Assembly (NCBI RefSeq): GCF_004125265.1
Contig: NZ_RDTE01000003.1
Coordinates: forward strand, 2,914,001 to 2,978,000
Direction: 5' to 3'
Origin: Streptomyces lydicus
GTDB taxonomy: Bacteria; Actinomycetota; Actinomycetes; Streptomycetales; Streptomycetaceae
Length of the DNA stretch: 64,000 bases
The notes beneath the pieces were generated by a model, which saw only the letters and a list, made by a program, of their open reading frames with translations, did no database searches and was not told the origin of the DNA. Below are positions 7,817 through 14,772 of the stretch, piece after piece. Positions within the stretch are counted from its first letter, which is position 1. The number at the start of each line of letters is the position of its first letter. The position numbers were made by a program, and so were the translations under genes.

Positions 7817-8717
7817 AACCTGCGCAGATAGGTGGCTGGTCATGGTCGGCGGCGGGTCGTGTATCCCAGCGGTGGGTGGTCCAGGCACGGCGGATCAGGC
7901 TACGGATGGTGATGATCGTGTCGGCGAGGTCGAAGAAGGCTTCGACGACGTTGATCCGCCGTTCGTAGCACCGCGCGAGCCGGTGGAAGGCGTTCTGCCA
8001 GGCGTGGGTGCGCTCGACATGCCACCGTTGAGTGGCCTGGACCGGTGCCTTGGTTCCCTTGTGGGCGATCCGGCCACGCAGACCTCGCTCGCCGAGCAGG
8101 GCGCGCGACTTGGCCGAGTCATAGCCCGCGTCGAGGTGCACGGTGATCTCGTCGGGCAGTGGACCAAGTTCGCCCAGGAGATCGAGAGTTGGAGCCAGGA
8201 GCGGTGAGTCGTGCCGGTTGGCGCCGGCCAGGACCCGGCCGAGTGGGGTGCCGTAGCCGTCGGTCATACCCGAACGTTTCATGCCCAGCTTGCCCCGGTC
8301 GACCGGCGAACGTCCGGCCACTTCACCCCCGCCGGGAGCCTTGGTGATGGCCCCGTCCACGGCTATCTGGTCGAGGACGAGACCGACGATACGGTCGTAG
8401 GCCTCGAGTGCGATCTGTTTCAGCCGGGTGAACAGCCCGAGCTGAATCCACTCGTCGCGTCGGTTGCGGATCGTGGTGGCCGAGCAGGTGGAGTCCGCGA
8501 TCGCCTTGTACGAGCAGCCGAACCGAAGGATCTGCAGCAACTTGTCGAAGACGATCCGGTCGCTGATTCGGCGTCGGTGGCAGCCCAGCGGGTGGGCCGG
8601 ATCGAACGTTGGCCGCTGTGGCAGCAGGGCGGCGAATTGGTCCCAGAGCGGTTCGGTCAGCCATGGTGGCAGCACAGGCACAGGTCCCCCGGTGATCACA
8701 GAGCGTCGCAACTCCAT
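7572..8717 (-). CDS. IS5-family DDE transposase, reading through the IS end
   Basis: The IS-encoded part (8717 to 7816, about 300 residues) has an N-terminal DUF4096-like domain (WLTEPLWDQFAALLP) and a DDE domain with VDGAITK, LDAGYDS and VERTHAW supplying the D, D and E. The catalytic set looks complete, so the enzyme may be active. Oddly, the IS has no in-frame stop: the frame continues 244 bp antisense into nagB and stops only at 7572, adding about 80 unrelated basic residues after ICAGS. ATG 8717 is the likely start; GTG codons a few residues downstream are alternatives. Elements of this type often rely on the target sequence for their stop. Confidence 0.8.
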   Translation of the reverse strand: MELRRSVITGGPVPVLPPWLTEPLWDQFAALLPQRPTFDPAHPLGCHRRRISDRIVFDKLLQILRFGCSYKAIADSTCSATTIRNRRDEWIQLGLFTRLKQIALEAYDRIVGLVLDQIAVDGAITKAPGGGEVAGRSPVDRGKLGMKRSGMTDGYGTPLGRVLAGANRHDSPLLAPTLDLLGELGPLPDEITVHLDAGYDSAKSRALLGERGLRGRIAHKGTKAPVQATQRWHVERTHAWQNAFHRLARCYERRINVVEAFFDLADTIITIRSLIRRAWTTHRWDTRPAADHDQPPICAGSKGPAIPASPRRWRGSSRRASAWRPRPRPRRPWRAGGAAAPKPGPARRPGPRRHGPRRRPCPRRWRAAPDGGPPGWCRCPG

Positions 8718-8784
8718 GATCACGGAACCTGTGCCTGTCCCGTCTGCCAACTGTGCCCGGCCCACCGTCCATCTGCGCAGGCTC
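7816..8784 (-). mobile_element. IS5-family insertion sequence (969 bp)
   Basis: Terminal inverted repeats GAACCTGCGCAGAT and (inverted) GAGCCTGCGCAGAT differ at one position. The single transposase reads leftward. The left end abuts TTA of the nagB stop region. The right inner flank is TAA, so the 3-bp duplication is not exact for this IS alone. That supports the composite interpretation. Confidence 0.85.
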
Positions 8785-8798
8785 TAAGTCCGGTGCGG

Positions 8799-10322
8799 CT
8801 ACGGGATGATGATGCCTGCGTGGGTGGTGGAGTGCAGCAGGTCGGGGGTTCCGGCGAAGGCGGCGGTGTAACTGCCGTTGGCGAGGATCAGCGGGAAGGT
8901 GATCGCCTCGGAGAGCTGGGCGGTGCCTTGGGCGTTGGTGATGGCGGTGCCCAGGATCCGGTTGCCGGTGCTGAAGGTGATGGTCTGGCCGGGCACCGGC
9001 AGTCCGGTGACGAGGTCGACCAGGGTGGCGTTGAGGAACGGGTAGAACACCTGCGGCGGGAACAGCTTGGCCAGCGCCGGGGTCGCGGACAGCGAGGTGG
9101 CGTCGGGCAAGTAGGTGAAGGCGTTGACCAGACTGGCCGTGCCGCTGGGGGTGGTGACGGTGACGGTGGCCGGTCCGGCCGCCCCGGGCGGGGTGGTGGC
9201 GGTGATCTGCGTGCCGGCGGCATTGACGATGACGTTGGTGGCGAGGTTGCCGCCGATGGTGACGCCGGCGCCGGTCAGGTTGGTGCCGGTGATGGTCACC
9301 ACGGTGCCGCCGGTGGTGGGTCCCTGGTTGGGGCTGATGCCGCTCAACGTGGGCGCGCCCTGGAAGACGCTGACGTTGTTCGACCCGAAGTTGGCGACGT
9401 AGACCTTGCCGTTGGGGGCGACCGCCACGTCGATCGGCTGGGTGCCGACGGGGATGGGGGCGCCCACCACGGTGTTGGTGGTGGTGTCGATCACCGTGAT
9501 GTTGTTGGCCCCGAGGTCGGCCGTGTAGGCGATGCCGTTGGGGCCGACCGCGATTCCCCATGGGTTGGAGCCGACGGGGATGCTGGGGACCAGGACGGTG
9601 TTGGTGGTGGTGTCGATGACCGTCACGTTGCTGGATGCGATGTTGGCGACGTAGGCGTTGCCGTTGGGGGCGATCGCGATGAAGTTCGGCTGGGTGCCGA
9701 CGGGGATGGGGGCGCCCACCACGGTGTTGGTGGTGGTGTCGATCACCGTGACGTTGTTCGACCCTCGGTTGGCGACGTAGGCGTTGCCGTTGGGTGCGAC
9801 GGCCATTCCGACCGGGTTGGAGCCGACGGCGATGGGCCCGCCCGCGACGGTGTTGGTGGTGGTGTTGATCAGCGACACGCTGTTCGCGAAGAACTGGCTG
9901 ACATAGACGTTGCCGCTGGGAACGACCACCGCCGCGGCCGGACCGCCGGACAGCGGGATCGGGGCGCCCACGAGGGTGTTGGTGGCGGTGTTCAGCACCG
10001 ACACGTTGCCCGAGCCGTTGTTGGGGATGTAGGCGTTGCCGTTGGGGGCGATCGTCAGCCAGGACGGGGTGGTGCCGCCTTCGGGGATGCTCGGGATGGT
10101 GACGGTGTCGGTGCTGGTGTTGATCAGCGTCACGTTGTTCGAGCCGCTGTTGGTGACGTAAAGGCCGCCGCTGGGGGTGAACGCCAGCCCGACAGGACTG
10201 GTGCCGACACCGATCGTCGGGTCTTCGGGGCCTGCCGCCACCACCTGGCCGGTGGCGGTGTGGCCAACAGGGGTGGGGATCGGCAGCAGTTCCCGCGCTG
10301 GTGTCTGAGCGTCCGTACTCAT
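8799..10322 (-). CDS. YVTN/NHL-type beta-propeller protein with IPT/TIG and Ig-like domains
   Basis: A 507-residue repeat protein. Residues about 35-340 contain seven repeats of roughly 43 residues with the pattern PNGNAYVAN...NNVTVIDTTTNTV, which would close a seven-bladed propeller. Next come an IPT/TIG domain (GISPNQGPTTGGTVVTITGTNL) and a Big-like beta domain. Such modules usually bind ligands or proteins and act outside the cell. No Sec or Tat signal peptide and no lipobox is visible, however: the N-terminus (MSTDAQTPARELLPIPTP) is polar. ATG 10322 has GAAGGGG as its Shine-Dalgarno site. The gene is cargo of the composite element, and I know of no equivalent at this locus in the usual synteny. 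Confidence 0.85.
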   Translation of the reverse strand: MSTDAQTPARELLPIPTPVGHTATGQVVAAGPEDPTIGVGTSPVGLAFTPSGGLYVTNSGSNNVTLINTSTDTVTIPSIPEGGTTPSWLTIAPNGNAYIPNNGSGNVSVLNTATNTLVGAPIPLSGGPAAAVVVPSGNVYVSQFFANSVSLINTTTNTVAGGPIAVGSNPVGMAVAPNGNAYVANRGSNNVTVIDTTTNTVVGAPIPVGTQPNFIAIAPNGNAYVANIASSNVTVIDTTTNTVLVPSIPVGSNPWGIAVGPNGIAYTADLGANNITVIDTTTNTVVGAPIPVGTQPIDVAVAPNGKVYVANFGSNNVSVFQGAPTLSGISPNQGPTTGGTVVTITGTNLTGAGVTIGGNLATNVIVNAAGTQITATTPPGAAGPATVTVTTPSGTASLVNAFTYLPDATSLSATPALAKLFPPQVFYPFLNATLVDLVTGLPVPGQTITFSTGNRILGTAITNAQGTAQLSEAITFPLILANGSYTAAFAGTPDLLHSTTHAGIIIP

Positions 10323-10695
10323 GTGGACCCCTTCGGTAGGGGCCGCCCTCGTCCCGCCGAGCCGCCGTGTGGGACTCGTCCAGGACCGCGGTTCCCGCTC
10401 CGGGGCACGTCGACAACGGACCGCACGCCATGCAGGACGTCACGGGCTGTTCACCCCGAGGAGGGATGGGCAGCCCGTCGGTTGATTCTTCCCTTTCATC
10501 CCCGCAGCGCTGATGGGTGAAACGCGTCTTTGGCCTCCCGCCACGTGAACCCCGGTTATGAGAGGGCGGTATCTGACGTGATATCGCATCTCTCGTCGCC
10601 GGATCGTGTGGGACCGCAGCATCCACGCTCACCAGAGGGTCCGGCCATGCTGGAGTGTCCCCCGTGAGCGAACGCAGCCCTACAAGAGCGACTTA
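10323..10695. other. upstream region of the propeller gene inside the composite element
   Basis: 373 bp with no supportable gene. It should hold the propeller promoter. AT-richer patches occur at 10480-10500 and 10555-10590 (with a GATATC core). I could not settle on a -35/-10 pair. Confidence 0.4.
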
Positions 10696-10795
10696 GAGCC
10701 TGCGCAGATGGACGGTGGGTCGGGCACAGTTGGCAGACGGGTGGGATACACGACCCCGCCGCCGACCATGACCAGCCACCTATCTGCGCAGGTTC
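10696..10795. mobile_element. 100-bp MITE-like internal-deletion derivative of the same IS
   Basis: The first roughly 48 bp match the right end of the IS at 8784 and inward (one C/T difference early on). The remaining 52 or so bp match its left end inward from 7816, with one extra C. The transposase gene is missing entirely, leaving joined ends of 45-50 bp. TTA flanks both sides (10693-10695 and 10796-10798). It is in inverse orientation to the intact IS, so it could be mobilised in trans or serve as the far end of the composite element. Confidence 0.85.
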
Positions 10796-10920
10796 TTAGA
10801 GCTCGCTTCTCGGGGCCTTCGCGCTCGTGCGTGGCATCCCGCCCGCCCGCTCCCGTCGGGGTCCGCTTCCCGTCGGGGTCCGCTCCGCCGAAGGCCCGAA
10901 AAGCTGCACCGCGACAGGGG

Positions 10921-11008
10921 GGCGACAAGGGGTATGACTACGATCACCCGCGCCGATGGCTCCACGGTCGCGGCATACGCCACCGCATCGCCCGCAAGGG
11001 CACGGCAC
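10921..11008 (+). pseudogene. fragment of an IS transposase
   Basis: The plus-strand frame reads GDKGYDYDHPRRWLHGRG, then IRHRIARKGT, a well-known block of IS5-type transposases around the second catalytic Asp. Upstream and downstream residues do not continue the family, and there is no start codon in place. It is a decayed insertion just outside the composite element, showing that this site has attracted more than one IS. Confidence 0.7.
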
Positions 11009-11284
11009 TCACTGCAGGGCCCGGTACTCAGGTGACGGATCGACCAGTTCGGGGCGTTCCACCACGTACCGATCGCCGTGGATCGCCAGCATCGCCCAGT
11101 GCCACGCCTCATCGTGAAAGATGAGCCCACGGCACGGGGCGTCGTCCGGCTCGTACGGGTATCGCTCCAGGGCGGCTTCCCTGGCCGCCGCCGGCGTCAA
11201 CCCGCCATGGTGGTGCATCACCCATGCGTAGCCACGCCGCTCCGACTGCAGACTGTCGAGGTATTCCACCTCACTCCACGTCAC
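11009..11284 (-). CDS. small conserved hypothetical protein
   Basis: A 91-residue acidic, Trp/His-rich protein starting MTWSEVEYLDSLQSERRG, with AWHWAMLAIHGDRYVVERPEL in its second half. The amino-acid composition is that of a folded cytosolic protein, and codon bias is normal. No catalytic motif, membrane segment or signal is visible. It lies 73 bp downstream of the nagZ stop on the same strand and could be cotranscribed. The family is not recognised by me beyond a resemblance to unnamed Streptomyces proteins. Confidence 0.65.
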   Translation of the reverse strand: MTWSEVEYLDSLQSERRGYAWVMHHHGGLTPAAAREAALERYPYEPDDAPCRGLIFHDEAWHWAMLAIHGDRYVVERPELVDPSPEYRALQ

Positions 11285-11357
11285 GGCCTCAACTCTAGAC
11301 GCCTGACCAAAGGAGACCAGCCCTCAGGAGCACGGCCCGGCTGGGCGCGAGCGGGTT

Positions 11358-12929
11358 TCACTGCCCGTTCGAAGGCCTCCGGAGGCCAGTGAGGATTTCG
11401 GCGGCGGCGCGGCCGCAGACGCGGGCGGCGCCGTGGGTGGCGAGGTGCGGGGCGCCTCGGGGCGGGGCCTGGGGGACGCCCATTTCGACGACCGCGGTGT
11501 CGGGGCGGGCGTCGAGGAGGGTGCGCAGCGCATCGGCCATCCAGGGGTGGCGGTGGACGTCGCGGACCACGGCGACGACGCGGCGGTCCCCGGCCGCCGT
11601 GAGCAGACCGCCGATCAGTGCGGCGGAGCCGGCCGCGGCGGCGGACTCGGCGGTGCAGGTGGTGGTCTCGGTGCCCGGGAGCAGCCGGGCCAGTTCGGCG
11701 GCGACGCCCCAGGGAGTGTCGTCCCCGACAGCGATATTGGCGAGGGGCGTGAAGGCGGCGACATACGCGGGCGCCGTCAGTGGCGTGTACGGGCCGTCGG
11801 CGGTGAGGCGGAGGGCGCGCCGGGCCGCGGTGAGACCGATCCCGGGCGCGGGCTCGGCCCCCTGACCCGCACCCGCGCTCCGGGTCCAGCGCGCCAGGGC
11901 CCGTACCCGTGCCGCGGCGTCGGCCAGCCGGCTCTCCGGCAGCTCCCCGTCGTACACCGCCCGCACCAAGGCGTCCCGCAACCGCAGCACGGTGCCCTCG
12001 TCCGCCAGTCCGCCGCCCACGCACAGAGCGTCGGCACCGGCCGCAAGGGCCAGCACACTGCCGCGTTCGAGGCCGTAGGTGGCGGAGATGGCCTGCATCT
12101 CCATCCCGTCCGTGACGATCAGCCCGTCGAAGCCGAGGCCGCCCTCGGCGACGGGGGCCCGCAGCAGACCGTGCAGCGCGGCCGGGCTGAGGGTGGCGGG
12201 GCGGTCGGCGTCCAGGGCGGGCAGCAGGATGTGGGCGCTCATCACGGCCCGGGTGCCGGCGGCGACGGCGGCGCGGAACGGCACCAGTTCCCGCCCGCGG
12301 AGGGTGGCCAGATCGGCGGCGATGCGCGGTAGATCGTGGTGGGAGTCGACGGCGGTGTCGCCGTGGCCGGGGAAGTGCTTGGTGCAGGCGGCGACGCCGG
12401 TGGACTGCAGGCCCTCGACGTAGGCGGCGGTGTGCCGGGCGACCAGGTGCGGATCGGCGCCGAAGGAGCGGACGCCGATGACCGGGTTGGCGGGGTCGGA
12501 GTTGACGTCGGCGGAGGGGGCCCAGTTGAGGTTGACGCCGCATTCGGCCAGCCGTCGGCCGAGTTCCCGGGCGACCTCGCGGGTCAGGGCGGTGTCGTCG
12601 ACGGCGCCGAGCGCGTGGTTGCCGGGGAAGGAGGAGCCGCCGCGCACCTCCAGGCGGGTGACATCGCCCCCTTCCTCGTCGATGGCGATGAGAAGGTCCT
12701 CCCGTTCGGAGCGCAACCGGTCGGTCAGGGCGGCGAGTTGTGCCGGGTCGGCGATATTGCGGCCGAAGAGCCCGACCGAGGCCAGCCCCTCGCCGAGCCG
12801 GCGCAGCAGCCAGTCGGGGGCGCTGGTGCCGGTGAAGCCCGGCTGGAGGACGGCGAGCGCATCGCGGGTGAGGGTGTCGGTGGAGGTTACCGGGCGTGCA
12901 GAGCCCGCGGAGCCCGCAGAAGAGGTCAT
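11358..12929 (-). CDS. nagZ: glycoside hydrolase family 3 beta-N-acetylglucosaminidase (NagZ-like)
   Basis: A 523-residue GH3 enzyme that releases N-acetylglucosamine from chito-oligomers or muropeptides. Residues about 60-350 hold the catalytic barrel with the NagZ signature KHFPGHGDT then DSHHDLP (the His loop acting as acid/base) and the nucleophile in [12 protein letters not shown]-terminal alpha/beta domain follows. No signal peptide is seen, so it is probably cytosolic. ATG 12929 lies 8 bp after the stop of the dasC remnant, the expected start for a gene once coupled to dasABC. It now sits directly behind the old das operator and promoter region, so DasR and sugar signals may still control it. 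Confidence 0.9.
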   Translation of the reverse strand: MTSSAGSAGSARPVTSTDTLTRDALAVLQPGFTGTSAPDWLLRRLGEGLASVGLFGRNIADPAQLAALTDRLRSEREDLLIAIDEEGGDVTRLEVRGGSSFPGNHALGAVDDTALTREVARELGRRLAECGVNLNWAPSADVNSDPANPVIGVRSFGADPHLVARHTAAYVEGLQSTGVAACTKHFPGHGDTAVDSHHDLPRIAADLATLRGRELVPFRAAVAAGTRAVMSAHILLPALDADRPATLSPAALHGLLRAPVAEGGLGFDGLIVTDGMEMQAISATYGLERGSVLALAAGADALCVGGGLADEGTVLRLRDALVRAVYDGELPESRLADAAARVRALARWTRSAGAGQGAEPAPGIGLTAARRALRLTADGPYTPLTAPAYVAAFTPLANIAVGDDTPWGVAAELARLLPGTETTTCTAESAAAAGSAALIGGLLTAAGDRRVVAVVRDVHRHPWMADALRTLLDARPDTAVVEMGVPQAPPRGAPHLATHGAARVCGRAAAEILTGLRRPSNGQ

Positions 12930-12937
12930 ATGCGGCG

Positions 12938-13209
12938 TTATCCCTTCACTGCGCCGGAGGTGCGACCGCCGACCGCCTTGCGTTGCAGGAACAAGAGGAG
13001 GACCAGGACCGGGACCGGGACCGGGGCCGGGACGGAGAAGATCGAGGCCGTGGCCATGGTGGCACCCCAGTCGTCCCCGAATGCCGAACATCCGGCGGAC
13101 GGGGAAGGGGAAGGCGAAGCCGAGGGGAGGCGCGAGCACGAGCGCCGTGGCGTGGGGGCAGAGGCAGCCGGCCCACGGCCGCCGTCGCCGCGATGAACCC
13201 ACGCTTCAT
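12938..13209 (-). pseudogene. dasABC deletion scar: dasA start joined to dasC end
   Basis: On the minus strand an ATG at 13209 has a good Shine-Dalgarno site (GGGGGGAGAG) and reads [13 protein letters not shown], like a lipoprotein signal start of an ABC sugar-binding protein. Another frame ends at TAA 12938 and reads [14 protein letters not shown], then a hydrophobic stretch, then [15 protein letters not shown]. That is the canonical C-terminal tail of MalG-type sugar permeases. The two pieces are out of frame and no permease or binding-protein body lies between them. In relatives dasA, dasB and dasC occupy this position between dasR and the hexosaminidase gene, so the simplest reading is a deletion of about 3 kb. 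Confidence 0.7.
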
Positions 13210-13242
13210 TGCGCTCTCCCCCCGAGACCGGGCGTGGTCTTT

Positions 13243-13258
13243 AATGGTTTAGACCAGC
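13243..13258. promoter_or_regulatory. dre site 1 between dasR and the former dasA
   Basis: AATGGTTTAGACCAGC is a strong match to the DasR consensus. It lies 34 bp upstream of the old dasA start (13209, minus strand) and so controlled dasABC. Now it fronts only the scar and nagZ. Confidence 0.75.
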
Positions 13259-13266
13259 GCCCGCAG

Positions 13267-13282
13267 CCTGGCCTAGACCTTT
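13267..13282. promoter_or_regulatory. dre-like site 2, near the dasR promoter
   Basis: CCTGGCCTAGACCTTT keeps the CTGG-CTAGACC core of the DasR element. It would overlap the -35 region of a promoter whose -10 is TATAAG at 13299-13304, so it is a plausible autoregulatory operator of dasR. Its match is weaker than that of site 1. Confidence 0.5.
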
Positions 13283-13449
13283 TGGGGTGTCAAGGGTGTA
13301 TAAGAGTCGCTGTCAGGTCCGTTACCGGACCGACATCGGACGAGCGGGGACCTGCACGGGAGCGCGGGAACCCACCCGTGCCACGATGTGAGCCGCTACG
13401 TACGGAGGAGCCGGTGACGGCAGCGCGACAGGAGTCGGAGAGGCGGGTC

Positions 13450-14211
13450 ATGGAGACGGACGGGGGCAACGGTGCCGAGAGCGGCGGCGGCACGCGGACC
13501 GCGCGGGTACCCAAGTACTACCGCCTGAAGCGGCACTTGCTGGAGATCACCGAGACCCTGCCGCCCGGCACCCCGGTCCCGCCCGAGCGCACCCTCGCCG
13601 CGGAGTTCGACACTTCGCGCACGACGGTGCGTCAGGCCCTCCAGGAGCTGGTCGTCGAGGGCCGGCTGGAGCGCATCCAGGGCAAGGGCACCTTTGTCGC
13701 CAAGCCCAAGGTGTCCCAAGCGCTGCAACTGACCTCCTATACGGAGGACATGCGGGCCCAGGGCCTGGAGCCCGCCTCCCAGTTGCTGGACATCGGTTAT
13801 GTCACCGCCGACGACCAGCTCGCCGGCCTGCTGGACATCGCCACCGGCGGCCGGGTGCTGCGCATCGAGCGGCTGCGGCTGGCCAGCGGCGAGCCGATGG
13901 CCATCGAGATCACCCATCTGTCGGCGAAGCGCTTTCCGGCGCTGCGCCGCAACCTCGTCAAGTACACCTCCCTCTACACCGCGCTGGCCGAGGTGTACGA
14001 CGTCCGCCTGGCGGAGGCCGAGGAGACCATCGAGACCTCGCTGGCCACCCCGCGCGAGGCCGGCCTGCTGGGCACGGACGTCGGCCTGCCGATGCTGATG
14101 CTCTCCCGGCACTCGCTCGACGCACAGGGACAGCCGGTGGAGTGGGTGCGCTCGGTCTACCGGGGCGATCGCTACAAGTTCGTCGCCCGACTGCGCCGCC
14201 CGACGGACTGA
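13450..14211 (+). CDS. dasR: GntR/HutC-family regulator DasR
   Basis: A 253-residue global regulator of amino-sugar use, chitin degradation and, in S. coelicolor, antibiotic onset; it is released from DNA by GlcN6P. The winged helix-turn-helix spans about residues 20-90 ([45 protein letters not shown]). The UTRA effector domain follows, with [19 protein letters not shown] and [17 protein letters not shown] 13450 gives the family length of about 254; GTG 13413 with a GGAGG site is a longer alternative. The body is highly typical of DasR. It remains intact although its usual divergent partners dasABC are gone, consistent with its genome-wide role. Confidence 0.95.
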   Translation: METDGGNGAESGGGTRTARVPKYYRLKRHLLEITETLPPGTPVPPERTLAAEFDTSRTTVRQALQELVVEGRLERIQGKGTFVAKPKVSQALQLTSYTEDMRAQGLEPASQLLDIGYVTADDQLAGLLDIATGGRVLRIERLRLASGEPMAIEITHLSAKRFPALRRNLVKYTSLYTALAEVYDVRLAEAEETIETSLATPREAGLLGTDVGLPMLMLSRHSLDAQGQPVEWVRSVYRGDRYKFVARLRRPTD

Positions 14212-14387
14212 GCACCGCGCGGGAGGGCCGCACGGGAGGGCCGCTACATGGGCGCCAGCCCTCCCGACGAACGATCCCCGCCCCCCCCCGGGGGTACGGC
14301 GATGCACCTCTCGGCGCTCCCACCCCGCCCTCACTGCGGCAATTCCGGTACCAACCGGGATGAACCAGGTCATCGGCCGCCCCACGG

Positions 14388-14428
14388 GCTGTCCGCAGGT
14401 GGATTCTCCATACCGATATGCGGACAGC
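14388..14428. promoter_or_regulatory. 10-bp inverted repeat upstream of the symporter operon
   Basis: GCTGTCCGCA and its exact inverse TGCGGACAGC are separated by 21 bp (centre-to-centre 31 bp, about three helical turns). This is suitable for a dimeric or looping regulator, or for a weak hairpin. It lies 78 bp before the DUF3311 gene. Confidence 0.4.
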
Positions 14429-14505
14429 TAGTGACGCGCGCCACGGCCCTGCCATAGATTTCCAGGCATTTCACAGGAGACAGCCACAGCCCAGGGGACG
14501 GAGCC

Positions 14506-14772
14506 ATGGCCATGACACAGTCAGTCGAATCGCCGGATCGCAGACAGGTGATCACCCCCACGCGCGTGGTGGCCGGGGTCTGCCTGATCGCTCCGTTCGT
14601 GGCGTTGCTGTGGGTGAGCTCGTACGCCAGGATCGAGCCGAAGCTCATCGGGATCCCGTTCTTCTACTGGTACCAGATGGCGTGGGTGCTGGTCTCGACG
14701 GTGCTCACCATGATCGCGTACCAGCTCGTACAGCGTGAGCAGCGCGCCCGCAAGGGCGGTGCGGCCCAGTGA
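14506..14772 (+). CDS. DUF3311 small membrane subunit of a symporter pair
   Basis: An 88-residue protein with two TM helices: TRVVAGVCLIAPFVALLWVS, and YQMAWVLVSTVLTMIAYQLV preceded by the conserved IGIPFFYWY. DUF3311 proteins are encoded directly before sodium:solute symporters and are thought to be accessory subunits. Its stop overlaps the start of the symporter gene by 4 bp (GTGA at 14769-14772), which implies translational coupling. ATG 14506 follows the GGGGACGGAG ribosome-binding site. No other function is visible. Confidence 0.85.
   Translation: MAMTQSVESPDRRQVITPTRVVAGVCLIAPFVALLWVSSYARIEPKLIGIPFFYWYQMAWVLVSTVLTMIAYQLVQREQRARKGGAAQ

Larger units (their letters stand above)
7816..10795. 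mobile_element. composite element: IS + beta-propeller gene + inverted 100-bp IS derivative
   Basis: The segment starts GAACCTGCGCAGAT (left end of the IS at 7816) and ends with the exact inverse, ATCTGCGCAGGTTC (10782-10795). The bases directly outside on both sides are TTA (7813-7815 and 10796-10798), as expected for a 3-bp target duplication of the TNA type used by part of the IS5 family. Inside are a complete IS (7816-8784), a 507-codon propeller gene, and a short inverted derivative of the same IS (10696-10795). The layout fits movement of the whole 2,980-bp block as one transposon into the end of nagB. Confidence 0.65.

Noticed and set aside
8211..10632. Two 769-codon frames over the IS and propeller gene
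   Set aside because: They overlap the transposase and propeller on the wrong strand or frame. The repetitive Gly/Asp or His/Arg text reflects the repeat units of the real gene.
11358..13202. Longer 614-residue NagZ with a 91-residue N-terminal extension
   Set aside because: The extension lies entirely in the das scar in a different frame from dasC. ATG 12929 is the conserved coupled start.
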